NCBI GenBank assembly: GCA_937942875.1
Contig: CALEBT010000040.1
Location: 1-49,523 of the forward strand
DNA: 49,523 nt
Source: an uncultured Ignavibacterium sp.
Lineage (GTDB): Bacteria > Bacteroidota > Ignavibacteria > Ignavibacteriales > Ignavibacteriaceae
Reading direction: 5' to 3'
Both the position numbers and the translations under genes were made by a program. Under the pieces are notes generated by a model. It did no database searches and was not told the origin of the DNA. It saw nothing but the letters and a program-made list of their open reading frames with translations. Every line of letters begins with the position of its first letter. Within the stretch, counting starts at the first letter, position 1. This document shows, one piece after another, positions 40,846-49,523 of the stretch.

Positions 40846-42047
40846 AAAAATCAGTAACAATTTTTTTGCTTTTTCTTACAAATCTTTTTCCGCAGATAGT
40901 TATTCGTAGTTTACACGTTTACACAACAGATGATAACCTTTCATTTCCAGTAGTTAATACAAAAAATAAACTTGTTATCGAATTTGATGTTGATTCAAAA
41001 AATTTGCCCGATTTGAACATAATATTCAGATTTTGTGATAAGAACTGGATTCCAACTGATAATATCTTCCTGCAGAATCAGGGTCAGAATACAGCTTATA
41101 TTCTTGATTACATCTCTCTACCTGTAACAGTTGAAGAAGCAAGATACAACTTCTCTAATAAATTTCCTGATAATGCTGGTTATGTAAGCTTTCCTTATTC
41201 AGGTAAATGGAAATTCTTTGTTGTTGATTCCCGTAACTCAGATAAAATTTTGGCAGAAGGGAAGTTCATTGTTGATTTGTCAGAGGTTAAATTAGATGTA
41301 AGTATCAAAAAATCTAACTTAATGGATAAGATTTATAGCCCTAATGAACTCTCCCGTTCATTTGAAATAAGTATTAATGCAAAATTACCTGATGAATTTT
41401 TCCCTCATTTTGTTGAAGAGGTTGAAATAATTAAAGATCATCTTGTAGATTTTTTTCTGAGACTAAACAGAAACGATGCCTTAAATCTAAATAGGGATTT
41501 CAAATGGGATGGAGCAAATAAACTTTCATTTATTTTTAGAGATTTACGCCCTGGAAATGGTTACAGACAAGTAAATCTGATGAACACAAATTTATACAGT
41601 GGAAAAGATGTTCAGGCTCAATTCGATGGTTTTGAAACTACACGTTTTTATTCGGCTCCGTCAAACGATTTTAATGGCGGAATGCAGCTTCGAAATCCGA
41701 AAGATCCGTATGCTAATTATATGAATGTAAAATTCAGACTAAAACCTGCAAATGAAATTTATAATGATATCTATCTTCTGGGTGCTTTCAACAATTGGAA
41801 AATTTCAGATGATTACAAGTTAGATTTTGATGGAGATTTGTTTACTAAGACAATTTTACTCAAACGAGGGATTTATGATTATCAATATGCTATAATTGAT
41901 AAAAGTAAGAATGAAGTTGATTTATATTCTTTAGAGGGAAATAATTATAACTCTACAAGCACAATTAACATTCTGATGTTCTATCGTGACCCACAATATG
42001 GCGGTTATGATAGAATGATTGGATTTTCAAGAATTCATTTAAAGTAA
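40842..42047 (+). CDS. type IX secretion system plug-protein homologue (DUF5103 family)
   Basis: A 401-residue exported protein of the former DUF5103 family, now described as the T9SS plug protein that closes the SprA outer-membrane translocon. N-terminal signal sequence (VTIFLLFLTNLFPQ). The first domain has SLHVYTTDDNLSFPVVN, LIIEFD-like VIEFDVDSKNLPDLNIIFRF and CDKNWIPTDNIFLQNQG. Later, IYNDIYLLGAFNNWKIS resembles an early-set/CBM48-like domain, and the C-terminus is YRDPQYGGYDRMIGFSRI. TTG 40842 has GAGGA at 40831-40835 and overlaps the previous stop. This fits the secretion signals on the GH57-like protein. No SprA gene is in the window. Family call is good; plug function is by homology. 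Confidence 0.85.
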   Translation: MKKSVTIFLLFLTNLFPQIVIRSLHVYTTDDNLSFPVVNTKNKLVIEFDVDSKNLPDLNIIFRFCDKNWIPTDNIFLQNQGQNTAYILDYISLPVTVEEARYNFSNKFPDNAGYVSFPYSGKWKFFVVDSRNSDKILAEGKFIVDLSEVKLDVSIKKSNLMDKIYSPNELSRSFEISINAKLPDEFFPHFVEEVEIIKDHLVDFFLRLNRNDALNLNRDFKWDGANKLSFIFRDLRPGNGYRQVNLMNTNLYSGKDVQAQFDGFETTRFYSAPSNDFNGGMQLRNPKDPYANYMNVKFRLKPANEIYNDIYLLGAFNNWKISDDYKLDFDGDLFTKTILLKRGIYDYQYAIIDKSKNEVDLYSLEGNNYNSTSTINILMFYRDPQYGGYDRMIGFSRIHLK

Positions 42048-42050
42048 ATT

Positions 42051-43046
42051 ATGGAAAAATTAAAGGTTGGCGTTATTGGAGTCGGTCATCTCGGAAAACT
42101 CCACACTAAAATGTTCAGTCAAATTGAGAATTGTGAATTAGTCGGAGTTTTTGATTCTGATTTAGAAAAATCAAATGCTGTAGCCGAAGAATTCAAAACT
42201 AAAAGTTTCTCTTCGATTTCTGATTTATTACATCAAACAAATGCTGTTTCAATTGCTGCGACCACAAGTGCTCATTTCGAAATTGCAATGAAAGCACTTG
42301 AATTTGATAATCATATTTTTATTGAGAAACCTATCACAGCTACTATCGAAGAAGCTGAAAAGTTAGTTGAACTTGCTGACAAGAAAAACTTAAATCTGCA
42401 GGTTGGACACATCGAAAGATTTAATCCGGGTTTATTAGCAATTGAATCTTACATTAAAGACCCGAAGTTTATTCAAAGTGACAGACTTGCTCCTTTCAAC
42501 CCTCGTGGAACAGATGTGGCAGTAGTTTTAGATTTAATGATTCACGATATTGATATAATTCTCAGTCTCATTAAAAGTAAAGTCGTTGATGTTGTTGCAA
42601 ATGGTGTGGAAGTAGTTTCTGATAACATTGATATTGCCAATGCCCGTATTGAATTTGAAAACGGTGCTGTTGCCAACGTTACTGCAAGCAGAATTTCTCA
42701 GAAGCGAATGAGGAAAATGAGAATTTTTCAGAAAGATAATTATCTGTCTTTAGATTTTAACACAGGTGCAAGTGAGATTTATAATCTTATTCCACCAGAC
42801 CACGAATTGCCGCCGACCGCAATGTCAATTGGAGAAATTGGTATCGGTGATAAAAAGAAAAGATTAATTTTTGAGCAGCCGGATAAAGTTGAAGTAAATG
42901 CTTTGCAATATGAATTACAATTGTTTGTAAATTCTGTTTTAGAAAAAACAAGTCCGGTAGTTTCCGGAAAAGATGGACTTCGTGCATTAAAAGTAGCAGA
43001 TATGATTTTGCAAAAAATAAATCAATCAAAAGGAAAATTATTATGA
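42051..43046 (+). CDS. Gfo/Idh/MocA-family oxidoreductase
   Basis: A 331-residue NAD(P)-dependent oxidoreductase. Rossmann motif LKVGVIGVGHLGKLHTKMFS, NAVSIAATTSAHFEIAMKAL, FIEKPITATIEEAEKLVELA (EKP catalytic Lys) and LQVGHIERFNPGLLAIESYI, then VVLDLMIHDIDIILSLI, identify the family. GHIERFNP is shared by a subgroup often near lipid A or LPS genes in Gram-negative bacteria; here an LptD-like gene lies 1.6 kb downstream. A GnnA-like role in amino-sugar lipid A is possible but unproved; no gnnB or lpxA is in the window. It follows the plug gene by 3 bp and overlaps the next start by 4 bp (ATGA). Confidence 0.9.
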   Translation: MEKLKVGVIGVGHLGKLHTKMFSQIENCELVGVFDSDLEKSNAVAEEFKTKSFSSISDLLHQTNAVSIAATTSAHFEIAMKALEFDNHIFIEKPITATIEEAEKLVELADKKNLNLQVGHIERFNPGLLAIESYIKDPKFIQSDRLAPFNPRGTDVAVVLDLMIHDIDIILSLIKSKVVDVVANGVEVVSDNIDIANARIEFENGAVANVTASRISQKRMRKMRIFQKDNYLSLDFNTGASEIYNLIPPDHELPPTAMSIGEIGIGDKKKRLIFEQPDKVEVNALQYELQLFVNSVLEKTSPVVSGKDGLRALKVADMILQKINQSKGKLL

Positions 43047-43654
43047 AAAAATTTTTAGTGACTTCAGCAATTCTGTTTACAGTTTTTGCCTTTGTTCAAT
43101 GCAGTATTTTACAGACAATAACAAACCTATCAAGACTTCAGTTTAAGTTAGGAAATGTTAATGGATTTATGGTTAATAATATTGATATCTCAAATAAAGC
43201 CTCATTAAGTGATTTGTCTCCAACGGAGATGATATCATTATCATCAATTATAACTCAAGGTAAGTTACCTGTTTCTTTTGTTTTAAATGTGAATGCAAAA
43301 AATCCAAACGATGGAACTGGTGGATATGCCAGAACTGATGCAACTTTGAAAGGTTTTAGGTGGAGACTTTTCATTGATGATAAAGAAACAATCTCCGGTG
43401 ATTTAGATGCCCCTGTTACAGTACCGGGAACAGGTGAAGTTTCAAATATTCCTTTGAGGATTAATTTTGATCTGCTTCAGTTCTTCAAAGGCGAAGGATT
43501 AGAAAAAATTGCAAATCTCGTTCTTGCGATTGGTGGAAGACAAGGTAGTTCATCAAGAATAACTTTATATGCGACTCCAACTGTTTCCACTCCTATTGGT
43601 GATATTAAATATCCGGGTGAATTAAAAATAGTTGATACAAAATTCACAAACTAA
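43043..43654 (+). CDS. LEA-like exported protein, probable lipoprotein
   Basis: A 203-residue exported protein. The N-terminus, FLVTSAILFTVFAFVQCSIL, ends in a candidate lipobox with Cys20. The rest is a beta-sandwich-like sequence: NIDISNKASLSDLSPTEMIS, LPVSFVLNVNAKNPNDGTGG, RWRLFIDDKETISGDLDAPV and TPIGDIKYPGELKI. This resembles the late-embryogenesis-abundant type 2 (WHy-type) domain that occurs in bacterial lipoproteins. It overlaps the oxidoreductase gene by 4 bp and lies 8 bp before the ROK kinase. Function unknown; an envelope role is inferred from localisation. Confidence 0.78.
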   Translation: MKKFLVTSAILFTVFAFVQCSILQTITNLSRLQFKLGNVNGFMVNNIDISNKASLSDLSPTEMISLSSIITQGKLPVSFVLNVNAKNPNDGTGGYARTDATLKGFRWRLFIDDKETISGDLDAPVTVPGTGEVSNIPLRINFDLLQFFKGEGLEKIANLVLAIGGRQGSSSRITLYATPTVSTPIGDIKYPGELKIVDTKFTN

Positions 43655-43662
43655 AAAGAATT

Positions 43663-44625
43663 ATGGCTAAAACAGAAAAATTCGCACTTGGAGTTGACCT
43701 TGGTGGTACAAACATTAAAATAGGAATTGTTTCCGAATCGGGGAAAATACTTTCAAAAACAGACGTGAAAACAGAAGCTCATTTAGGTCCGAAAACAGTT
43801 ATAAAGAATATTGAAAAAGGGATAAATGAAATTCTTAAGAATAAAAAAATTAAGTTAAATGGAATTGGAATAGGTGCTCCGGGAATTGTATCAACTAAAA
43901 AAGGTATTGTGCAAAATCCACCTAATCTGCCGGGATGGGATGAAATTCCGCTTGGTTCAATAATCAAAAAGAAATATGGTATCAAAGTTACTGTTGAGAA
44001 CGATGCCAATGCAGCAGCAATTGGTGAATTGATTTTCGGAACTGGTAAAAAATATCCGACTTTTGTGATGGTTACCCTTGGAACCGGCGTTGGAGGAGGA
44101 ATTATTTTCAATGGAAAGTTGTACCGCGGTGAAATGGGAGGTGCAGGTGAAATTGGTCATATATCAATTAATCCAAATGGACCTCGATGTAATTGCGGCT
44201 CAACCGGTTGTATCGAAGCTTATGCCGGTAATCATTATTTGAAAGAGTTTGTGAAAAAAGATTTAAAAAATCATCCATCTTCAAAAATTTGGGAACTGAT
44301 TGATAATGATTTAGAAAGGGTTTCTCCCAGAATGATTCAAATGGCTGCAGAACTTGGAGATGTTTACGCAAAAGAGTTAATTCTCGATTTGGGAGTTAAT
44401 CTTGGAATTGCTTTTGCTTCACTTAGCAATGTCTTGGATATAAGTACTTTTATAATTGGCGGCGGAGTTGCAGGATTCGGAAAACCTTTGTTTACTTCGA
44501 TAAAAACAACGATGATTTCACGAGTATTAACCCCATTGAAAAGTAGAATTAACATTTTACCTGCAAAACTCAAAAACGAAGCTGGAATACTTGGTGCGTC
44601 TTCACTTGTGTTTTATAATACATAA
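43663..44625 (+). CDS. ROK-family sugar kinase, glucokinase-like
   Basis: A 320-residue ROK kinase that phosphorylates glucose or an N-acetyl-hexosamine. LGVDLGGTNIKIGIVSESGK is the phosphate-binding motif; GIGAPGIVSTKKGIVQNPPN and TVENDANAAAIGELIFGTGK (catalytic Asp) follow. GEIGHISINPNGPRCNCGST with GCIEAYAG is the ROK zinc-binding signature. Absence of an N-terminal helix-turn-helix rules out a repressor form. It is the fourth gene of the envelope operon, 8 bp after the LEA-like gene. Glucose is the most probable substrate by similarity, but ManNAc or GlcNAc cannot be excluded. Confidence 0.92.
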   Translation: MAKTEKFALGVDLGGTNIKIGIVSESGKILSKTDVKTEAHLGPKTVIKNIEKGINEILKNKKIKLNGIGIGAPGIVSTKKGIVQNPPNLPGWDEIPLGSIIKKKYGIKVTVENDANAAAIGELIFGTGKKYPTFVMVTLGTGVGGGIIFNGKLYRGEMGGAGEIGHISINPNGPRCNCGSTGCIEAYAGNHYLKEFVKKDLKNHPSSKIWELIDNDLERVSPRMIQMAAELGDVYAKELILDLGVNLGIAFASLSNVLDISTFIIGGGVAGFGKPLFTSIKTTMISRVLTPLKSRINILPAKLKNEAGILGASSLVFYNT

Positions 44626-44644
44626 ATCATTTTGCATTTGATTT

Positions 44645-47161
44645 ATGAAATTGAAAACAGTCCTTTTTATTTGGTCTTTCGTGATTTCTATTTCATTTGC
44701 ACAAAATGATACAACTATTGTTAAGGAATCTTCTATTATTGATACAATTCTAAAACCTGCAACCAAAAAGTCTGATATTGACACCACTGTATTTGCAGAA
44801 GCAAAAGATTCTATCTTTTTCAATATCAGAGATAAAAAGATGTATATTTTTGGTAATGGCCAATTAAAATATCGTCAAACAGAAATTAAAAGCGGATTTA
44901 TTAATATAAATTTCGATAAAAATGATATTGAAGCTGAAGGCATAAAAAACGACTCAACCGGAAAATTTGAACAGACTCCGATATTGAGCGAAGGACCTGA
45001 AACATATTCAGGCACAAAAATGAGATATAATTTCAAAACTCAAAGAGGAACTATTTCTTTCGCTCAAACTGAACAAGAAGGCGCTAAATATTCTGGCGAA
45101 ATTATTAACAAAGTTGATAAAGAAACTTACTTTATTGCCGATGGAATTTACACAACCTGTGAAGATAGTTGTCCTCATTATCATTTCTACTCCCCAAGGA
45201 TGAAAGTTATTCACAAAGAACAGGTAATTGCAGAATGGATTTTTCTTCACTTTGGTGGAGTGCCTTTTCCTATTCCGTTGCCTTTTGCAGTCTTTCCGAT
45301 TGAATCTGGAAGAAGGTCGGGTATAATTCCACCAGCATTTGGCGAAGATGGTCGGTATGGAACTTACTTCTCGCGCTTCGGATATTTCTGGGCAATTAGT
45401 AATTATATGGATGTTAATCTAACTGCTGACTATTACACTCGTGGCAGCTACAGATTAAGTAGTTTGTTCAGATATGCAAAACGTTATGAATTTGTGGGTA
45501 ATCTGGAAGGAAGTTATGCTAAGTTCGTTGAAAATGAACCAACAGACCCTGACAGGCAAGAAAGAATTGACTGGCGGTTTATGTGGAATCATAATCAGAA
45601 TATTACACCGACGATGAGATTTGATGCACGATTAGAATTCCTGTCTAATAATCAGATTCAAAGAAATATTTCCGACTTGAATGAAATACTCAGAAATCAG
45701 GCGTATTCAAATGCCACACTTTTCAAAACGTGGGAAGAGTCTGGAAACAGTATGTCTATTAGTTACAATCGAAGACAAGTTTTTGAAACAAATGAAGTAA
45801 ATGAAATTCTACCAAGTGTAAATTTTTCGATGTCTCAGAAATTTCCTTTTCGCTCTGAAACCGGATTATCTAAAAACTTTTTTGAAACTTTTGGAATTTC
45901 CTATTCCGGTCAGTTTCAAAACAAACGGGATAAACTCAATAACGATTTAAGAATTCGTGGCGGAATAAATCATTCAATCACTGCCGGGTTCTCTCCGAAA
46001 ATTGGCTACTTCAATGTTTCTCCTTATTTCAATTATCAGGAAAAATGGTACAATAAAAGAATAGAGAGATTTTCATTACCCACATACACTGGTGGAGATT
46101 CAATTATAACAAGAGATGTTAAAGAAATAAACTTTGTCAGAACTTTTTCAACCGGAGTGAATGTTTCAACTAAATTTTTTGGAATATTTAATCCTGAGAT
46201 TTGGGGAGTTAAATCAATCAGACATCAGGTAATTCCTTCAATCGGTTATTCTTTTGTTCCTGATTTCTCAGGACCATTTTGGGGATATTATGAAGAGTAT
46301 ATTAATCAAAAAGGCGAGAAAGTAAAGTACGATAAATTCGAAAGAGAAGTTTATGGCGGAGCATCTGGAAGAGAGTCACAATCAATAAACTTATCTGTTT
46401 CCAACATATTTGAAATGAAAACCGCTGCAGACCCTAATGATACAACATCAAAAGAAAATAAATTCCAATTACTCAACCTCAATGCGAACATTGGATATGA
46501 TTTTACTGCTGACTCATTAAAATTCAGTGATTTGAGACTTAGCTACCGAACTCAAATAGGTAGTTTCAGCTTTGATGGAGGTTCATCATTCACACTTTAT
46601 GATTCAGATGGAAACATTGACAGGGTGAACAGATTTTTAATTGATGCAGGGAAAGGTTTGCTGAGATTAACAAGTTTTAACTTTTCAATTTCATTCTCAA
46701 TATCAGGTGATAAACTAAAATCAGATAAACCTGACACTACTTCTGAAAGAAGAAAAGAAGAGTTTCAATTAACTCAACAAAACCAAAGTGTATATCAAGG
46801 ATTATATACAGACAAAGACCCTGATTTTTCGATTCCCTGGGATTTAAGTTTGAACTATTATTTCAGTGAATCAAGACCGAATCCAAATCGCGTATTTAAG
46901 TTATCCAGTATAAGTGGTAGCTTAAATTTTAATTTGACTCCAGCCTGGAAATTTTCTGTAACCGGAAGTTATGATATAGAACGGAGAGAATTTGCTGCTC
47001 CACAAATAAGAATTTCGCGTGACTTACATTGCTGGCTAATGAATTTTACTTGGAATCCTGTCGGAACTTTCAGAGGTTATAGATTTGAAATAAGAGTAAA
47101 AGCACCTCAACTTCAGGATTTGAAATTAACGAAACAAGATCAGTTCTACGATGGCAGATAA
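44645..47161 (+). CDS. lptD: LptD/OstA-like LPS-assembly outer-membrane protein
   Basis: An 838-residue LptD-like protein that would insert LPS in the outer leaflet. Signal peptide at 1-19 (VISISFAQN). An OstA/LptA-like beta-jellyroll follows (~60-190: NGQLKYRQTEIKSGFI, YSGTKMRYNFKTQRGTISFA, CEDSCPHYHFYSPRMKVI). GRRSGIIPPAFGEDGRYGTY (~221-240) is the conserved loop between the jellyroll and barrel. The remainder is a large beta-barrel (VNLTADYYTRGSYRLSSLF and so on). Two Cys pairs (CEDSC) lie in the jellyroll, unlike E. coli LptD, so disulfide-controlled assembly may differ. It starts 19 bp after the ROK gene and overlaps the NYN gene by 11 bp. The LptE partner is not seen. Confidence 0.88.
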   Translation: MKLKTVLFIWSFVISISFAQNDTTIVKESSIIDTILKPATKKSDIDTTVFAEAKDSIFFNIRDKKMYIFGNGQLKYRQTEIKSGFININFDKNDIEAEGIKNDSTGKFEQTPILSEGPETYSGTKMRYNFKTQRGTISFAQTEQEGAKYSGEIINKVDKETYFIADGIYTTCEDSCPHYHFYSPRMKVIHKEQVIAEWIFLHFGGVPFPIPLPFAVFPIESGRRSGIIPPAFGEDGRYGTYFSRFGYFWAISNYMDVNLTADYYTRGSYRLSSLFRYAKRYEFVGNLEGSYAKFVENEPTDPDRQERIDWRFMWNHNQNITPTMRFDARLEFLSNNQIQRNISDLNEILRNQAYSNATLFKTWEESGNSMSISYNRRQVFETNEVNEILPSVNFSMSQKFPFRSETGLSKNFFETFGISYSGQFQNKRDKLNNDLRIRGGINHSITAGFSPKIGYFNVSPYFNYQEKWYNKRIERFSLPTYTGGDSIITRDVKEINFVRTFSTGVNVSTKFFGIFNPEIWGVKSIRHQVIPSIGYSFVPDFSGPFWGYYEEYINQKGEKVKYDKFEREVYGGASGRESQSINLSVSNIFEMKTAADPNDTTSKENKFQLLNLNANIGYDFTADSLKFSDLRLSYRTQIGSFSFDGGSSFTLYDSDGNIDRVNRFLIDAGKGLLRLTSFNFSISFSISGDKLKSDKPDTTSERRKEEFQLTQQNQSVYQGLYTDKDPDFSIPWDLSLNYYFSESRPNPNRVFKLSSISGSLNFNLTPAWKFSVTGSYDIERREFAAPQIRISRDLHCWLMNFTWNPVGTFRGYRFEIRVKAPQLQDLKLTKQDQFYDGR

Positions 47162-47603
47162 AGGATTGCAAAGATTTTTAATTGATGGAAATAACCTTAT
47201 CGGTAAAATTCCTCAGCTCAGAAAACTTAAAAGTGATATTGCAAGTGAAAAACTTATCTTTCTTCTTCAAAGATATTTCTCAGACAAAAAAGTTAAAGTA
47301 ATAATTTTCTTTGACGGATATTCATCAGAAACTATTAAGACAAACTTTGAAATAGTCTATTCTCTTAACCGTACAGCTGATGAACTAATTAAAAATCAAA
47401 TTGATAAAAGTATAAGAAATAAAAATCTTACTGTTGTCTCATCAGATTTGGAAATATTCTCTTATGCAAAAGAGTGTGGCTGCACCGCGTTGAAGTCAGA
47501 AGAGTTTTATAAAAAAATCATTTCTTCTAAATCAGATCATTCGGTAGAAAAACCTTTGCAACAAGATATTAACGAGTTTAAAAAACTTTTTAATATTGAT
47601 TAA
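47151..47603 (+). CDS. NYN-domain (YacP-like) putative RNase
   Basis: A 150-residue protein of the NYN/YacP family, PIN-like nucleases. FLIDGNNLIGKIPQL at the N-terminus provides the conserved Asp-Gly-Asn and KVIIFFDGYSS supplies the second acidic residue; VVSSDLEIFSYAKECGCTAL (Asp) and EEFYKKI follow, as in YacP/Rae1 proteins. Rae1 of Bacillus cleaves mRNA on ribosomes; here catalytic competence is unverified. The start at 47151 overlaps the end of lptD by 11 bp, so it is the last gene of the envelope operon. The following 72 bp lead to the next exported-protein gene. Confidence 0.85.
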   Translation: MADKGLQRFLIDGNNLIGKIPQLRKLKSDIASEKLIFLLQRYFSDKKVKVIIFFDGYSSETIKTNFEIVYSLNRTADELIKNQIDKSIRNKNLTVVSSDLEIFSYAKECGCTALKSEEFYKKIISSKSDHSVEKPLQQDINEFKKLFNID

Positions 47604-47675
47604 AAAATTTCTTGCATGTACAAAAATTATTTGTAATTTTATCCAAGATTTTTTTAACTAAACAAAGGATCCCTT

Positions 47676-49523
47676 ATGAAAAAAACTTACCTGTTTTTCG
47701 CTCTGTTTTTGTCAATAATTTTTTCAAATATTTTATTGGCTCAAATAGATAGTCCTATGTTCGATCAACTTCCAATCGAGTACATAAGAATGATCGAAAA
47801 TATTAAAGATGTCCCGCCAACAGAAGCGGTTATAACAGATGAATTGGGCTTTGATAATTTTAATTTAGGAACTGCATTTGCAGAGCCGCATATGTCGCAA
47901 AATCTGAATTCGCCTCTAAGATATTTTAATGCTTTTAATACAAATTCAGCCTACAGAACATCAGATGGATTAAATTGGACAGCAAGCACGCCTCCATTTG
48001 GTTTTACTTTATATGGGGATCCTGTTACTGCTTATGATAGTTTGGGAAATCTTTATTATCAGAATATGTCTGGCTCCGGCACAATTCAGAATGCAAGAGT
48101 AATTCGTTCAACAGATAACGGGCAGACCTGGACAACTTCAGTAATTGGTGTAAACGGTATTGATAAGAACTGGATTGCTGCAGATCAAACAGGTGGTCCT
48201 TATGCAAATTATGTTTATTGCACTATGACAGCTGGAAGCGGATCCGGAAATTTTTCCAGAAGCACAGATTTCGGTGTTACATTTACTCAAACAGCAACAT
48301 TCAGCACTCAATCTTTGCCTGGTATGATGGTGGCAGTTGGTCCAAATGTTTCCGGCGGTAATGATATTCCTGGCGGTTGCGTTTATGTAGTTACAAATTC
48401 AGGAAATTCTTTTGCATCAACTTATACTTTTTACGTTTCTACAAACGGAGGGACATCATTTACATTAAAATCTGCGCAGAACTTCGCAAATTATGTTGGA
48501 ACAAATGTTAGCGGAAGAAATTCTGTTCAGAATATGAGAACCAGACCTTATCCTTTCATTGCAGCTGATAATAGTTATGGTCCTTACAGAGGAAGATTAT
48601 ATTTAGTTTATGCTTCTAATACTCCTTCAGGTGATGGAAACAAACCGGATATTTTCTTAAGATATTCTGATGATCAGGGAGCTACGTGGTCTTCAGCAAA
48701 AGTTGTCAATGATGATCCTAACACAACTGCAAATCATCAGTGGCATCCAGCTGTTTGGGTTGATAAGACTTCAGGAAGAGTTTTCTTAAAATGGATGGAT
48801 ACCAGAGATACTCCGACCAGTGATAGTGCTCATATTTATGCAACCTATTCATCTGATGGTGGTAATACTTTTGCCACAAACCAGAGAATTACAACTGCTA
48901 AAATGAGAATTAACTGTACCACTTGCGGAGGCGGCGGAACTCCTCGTTATCAGGGTGATTATGACGCAATCGTTGCTCATAATAATATATCAAATCTTGT
49001 TTGGACAGATTTTCGAGCTGGTACATTTGGAAGTTATACCGGTTATTTCCCCGATTATGCTTTACGAGTTTCTCCTCCAACACAAGTAATAGAGAACAAT
49101 GCAGATACTATATTCTATAAAGTCGAAGTTCCTGCTGTTAAACTTTATGATCAGACGGTAACTTTCTCAGCAACTATTTCTCCAACTCCATCACAAGGAT
49201 CTTTTCAGGTAAGTTTTCTTCCCGGCAATACTTTAACTTCATACCCTGATAGTGTGAGATTGAGAATTATTACTCAGGGATTAGTTACTGTCGGAACTTA
49301 CACAATTACAATAACATCTACCGGTCCATTCGGTCCGCCTATACATCAGAGAACTGTTCAGATGGTTGTTGATAATGTAATCCCGGTAGAATTAGTATCA
49401 TTCGATGCATTTGTTGATAAAAATGATGTTGTATTAAAATGGAATACAGCAACAGAATTAAACAATATGGGATTTGATATAGAAAGAAGAAATGAAAATG
49501 GAGAATTTGAATATGTTGGATTT
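47676..49523 (+). CDS. secreted Asp-box (BNR/sialidase-like) protein, 3' truncated
   Basis: An open frame of 616 codons from ATG 47676 to the window end without stop. The signal peptide is MKKTYLFFALFLSIIFSNIL with LLAQ cleavage. Asp-box (S-x-D-x-G-x-T-W) repeats are at about residues 145 (STDNGQTW), 196 (STDFGVTF), 255 (STNGGTSF), 331 (SDDQGATW) and 392 (SSDGGNTF), typical of sialidase-type beta-propellers. The end carries VIPVELVSFDAFVDKNDVVL and NTATELNNMGFDIERRNENG, which in this lineage usually precedes a type IX sorting domain, so the missing part probably holds one. Sialidase catalytic Arg triad was not confirmed; a structural or adhesive propeller is the alternative. AAAGGATC is about 7 bases upstream. 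Confidence 0.85.
   Translation, partial: MKKTYLFFALFLSIIFSNILLAQIDSPMFDQLPIEYIRMIENIKDVPPTEAVITDELGFDNFNLGTAFAEPHMSQNLNSPLRYFNAFNTNSAYRTSDGLNWTASTPPFGFTLYGDPVTAYDSLGNLYYQNMSGSGTIQNARVIRSTDNGQTWTTSVIGVNGIDKNWIAADQTGGPYANYVYCTMTAGSGSGNFSRSTDFGVTFTQTATFSTQSLPGMMVAVGPNVSGGNDIPGGCVYVVTNSGNSFASTYTFYVSTNGGTSFTLKSAQNFANYVGTNVSGRNSVQNMRTRPYPFIAADNSYGPYRGRLYLVYASNTPSGDGNKPDIFLRYSDDQGATWSSAKVVNDDPNTTANHQWHPAVWVDKTSGRVFLKWMDTRDTPTSDSAHIYATYSSDGGNTFATNQRITTAKMRINCTTCGGGGTPRYQGDYDAIVAHNNISNLVWTDFRAGTFGSYTGYFPDYALRVSPPTQVIENNADTIFYKVEVPAVKLYDQTVTFSATISPTPSQGSFQVSFLPGNTLTSYPDSVRLRIITQGLVTVGTYTITITSTGPFGPPIHQRTVQMVVDNVIPVELVSFDAFVDKNDVVLKWNTATELNNMGFDIERRNENGEFEYVGF

Overview
The window looks like chromosomal DNA of a free-living, AT-rich member of the Bacteroidota/Chlorobiota line, most likely class Ignavibacteria. 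Evidence: a type IX secretion C-terminal sorting domain with the YPNPFNPST signature, a T9SS plug-protein homologue, a TonB-dependent receptor with an N-terminal carboxypeptidase-regulatory domain, an LptD-like protein of the Bacteroidota kind, several probable TTG starts, and -7 boxes of the TAnnTTTG type. No rRNA, tRNA, insertion sequence, prophage or CRISPR array was seen. Coding density is very high. The only stretch over 300 bp without a convincing gene is 40246-40590, which holds a terminator and three stacked tandem-repeat arrays.

Layout. 1-3784: the end of a sensor kinase, a lipoprotein and a LysM protein with coiled coils, then PhoH, MazG and a RidA-family protein. 3851-10518: two large carbohydrate-active proteins in convergent orientation, a secreted GH57-like protein with a T9SS signal and a cytoplasmic GH13-family protein with long unknown flanks. 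10695-15574: a five-gene minus-strand operon of an esterase-like hydrolase, a classical ATP-grasp ligase, a YbdK/GCS2 carboxylate-amine ligase, a class I glutamine amidotransferase and a second, apparently permuted ATP-grasp protein. This is the best candidate for an uncharacterised system: a small-molecule or peptide amide-bond pathway. 15756-22950: dapF, small proteins, a TPR protein, a PHP phosphoesterase, a TM2/DUF2752 pair, a beta-rich envelope protein, an anti-sigma-like kinase and mdh.

23011-36667: an unbroken minus-strand run of thirteen genes: a small envelope protein, TonB receptor, membrane protein, xseA, xseB, dxs, a Gfo/Idh/MocA oxidoreductase, a PhoB/PhoR-like pair, two glycosyltransferases, and rplU-rpmA behind their own likely promoter. 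36745-40245: a TrpG/PabA-type amidotransferase and the three-gene proton-translocating transhydrogenase (pntAA, pntAB, pntB). 40591-47603: a compact plus-strand operon with a small protein, T9SS plug protein, oxidoreductase, LEA-like lipoprotein, ROK sugar kinase, LptD-like protein and NYN-domain nuclease. The window ends inside a secreted Asp-box (BNR/sialidase-like) protein.

Taken together, the window shows envelope building, protein secretion through T9SS, extracellular glycan handling and central redox metabolism, plus one compact ligase cluster whose product cannot be read from sequence alone. All family calls come from reading motifs; no database search was run.
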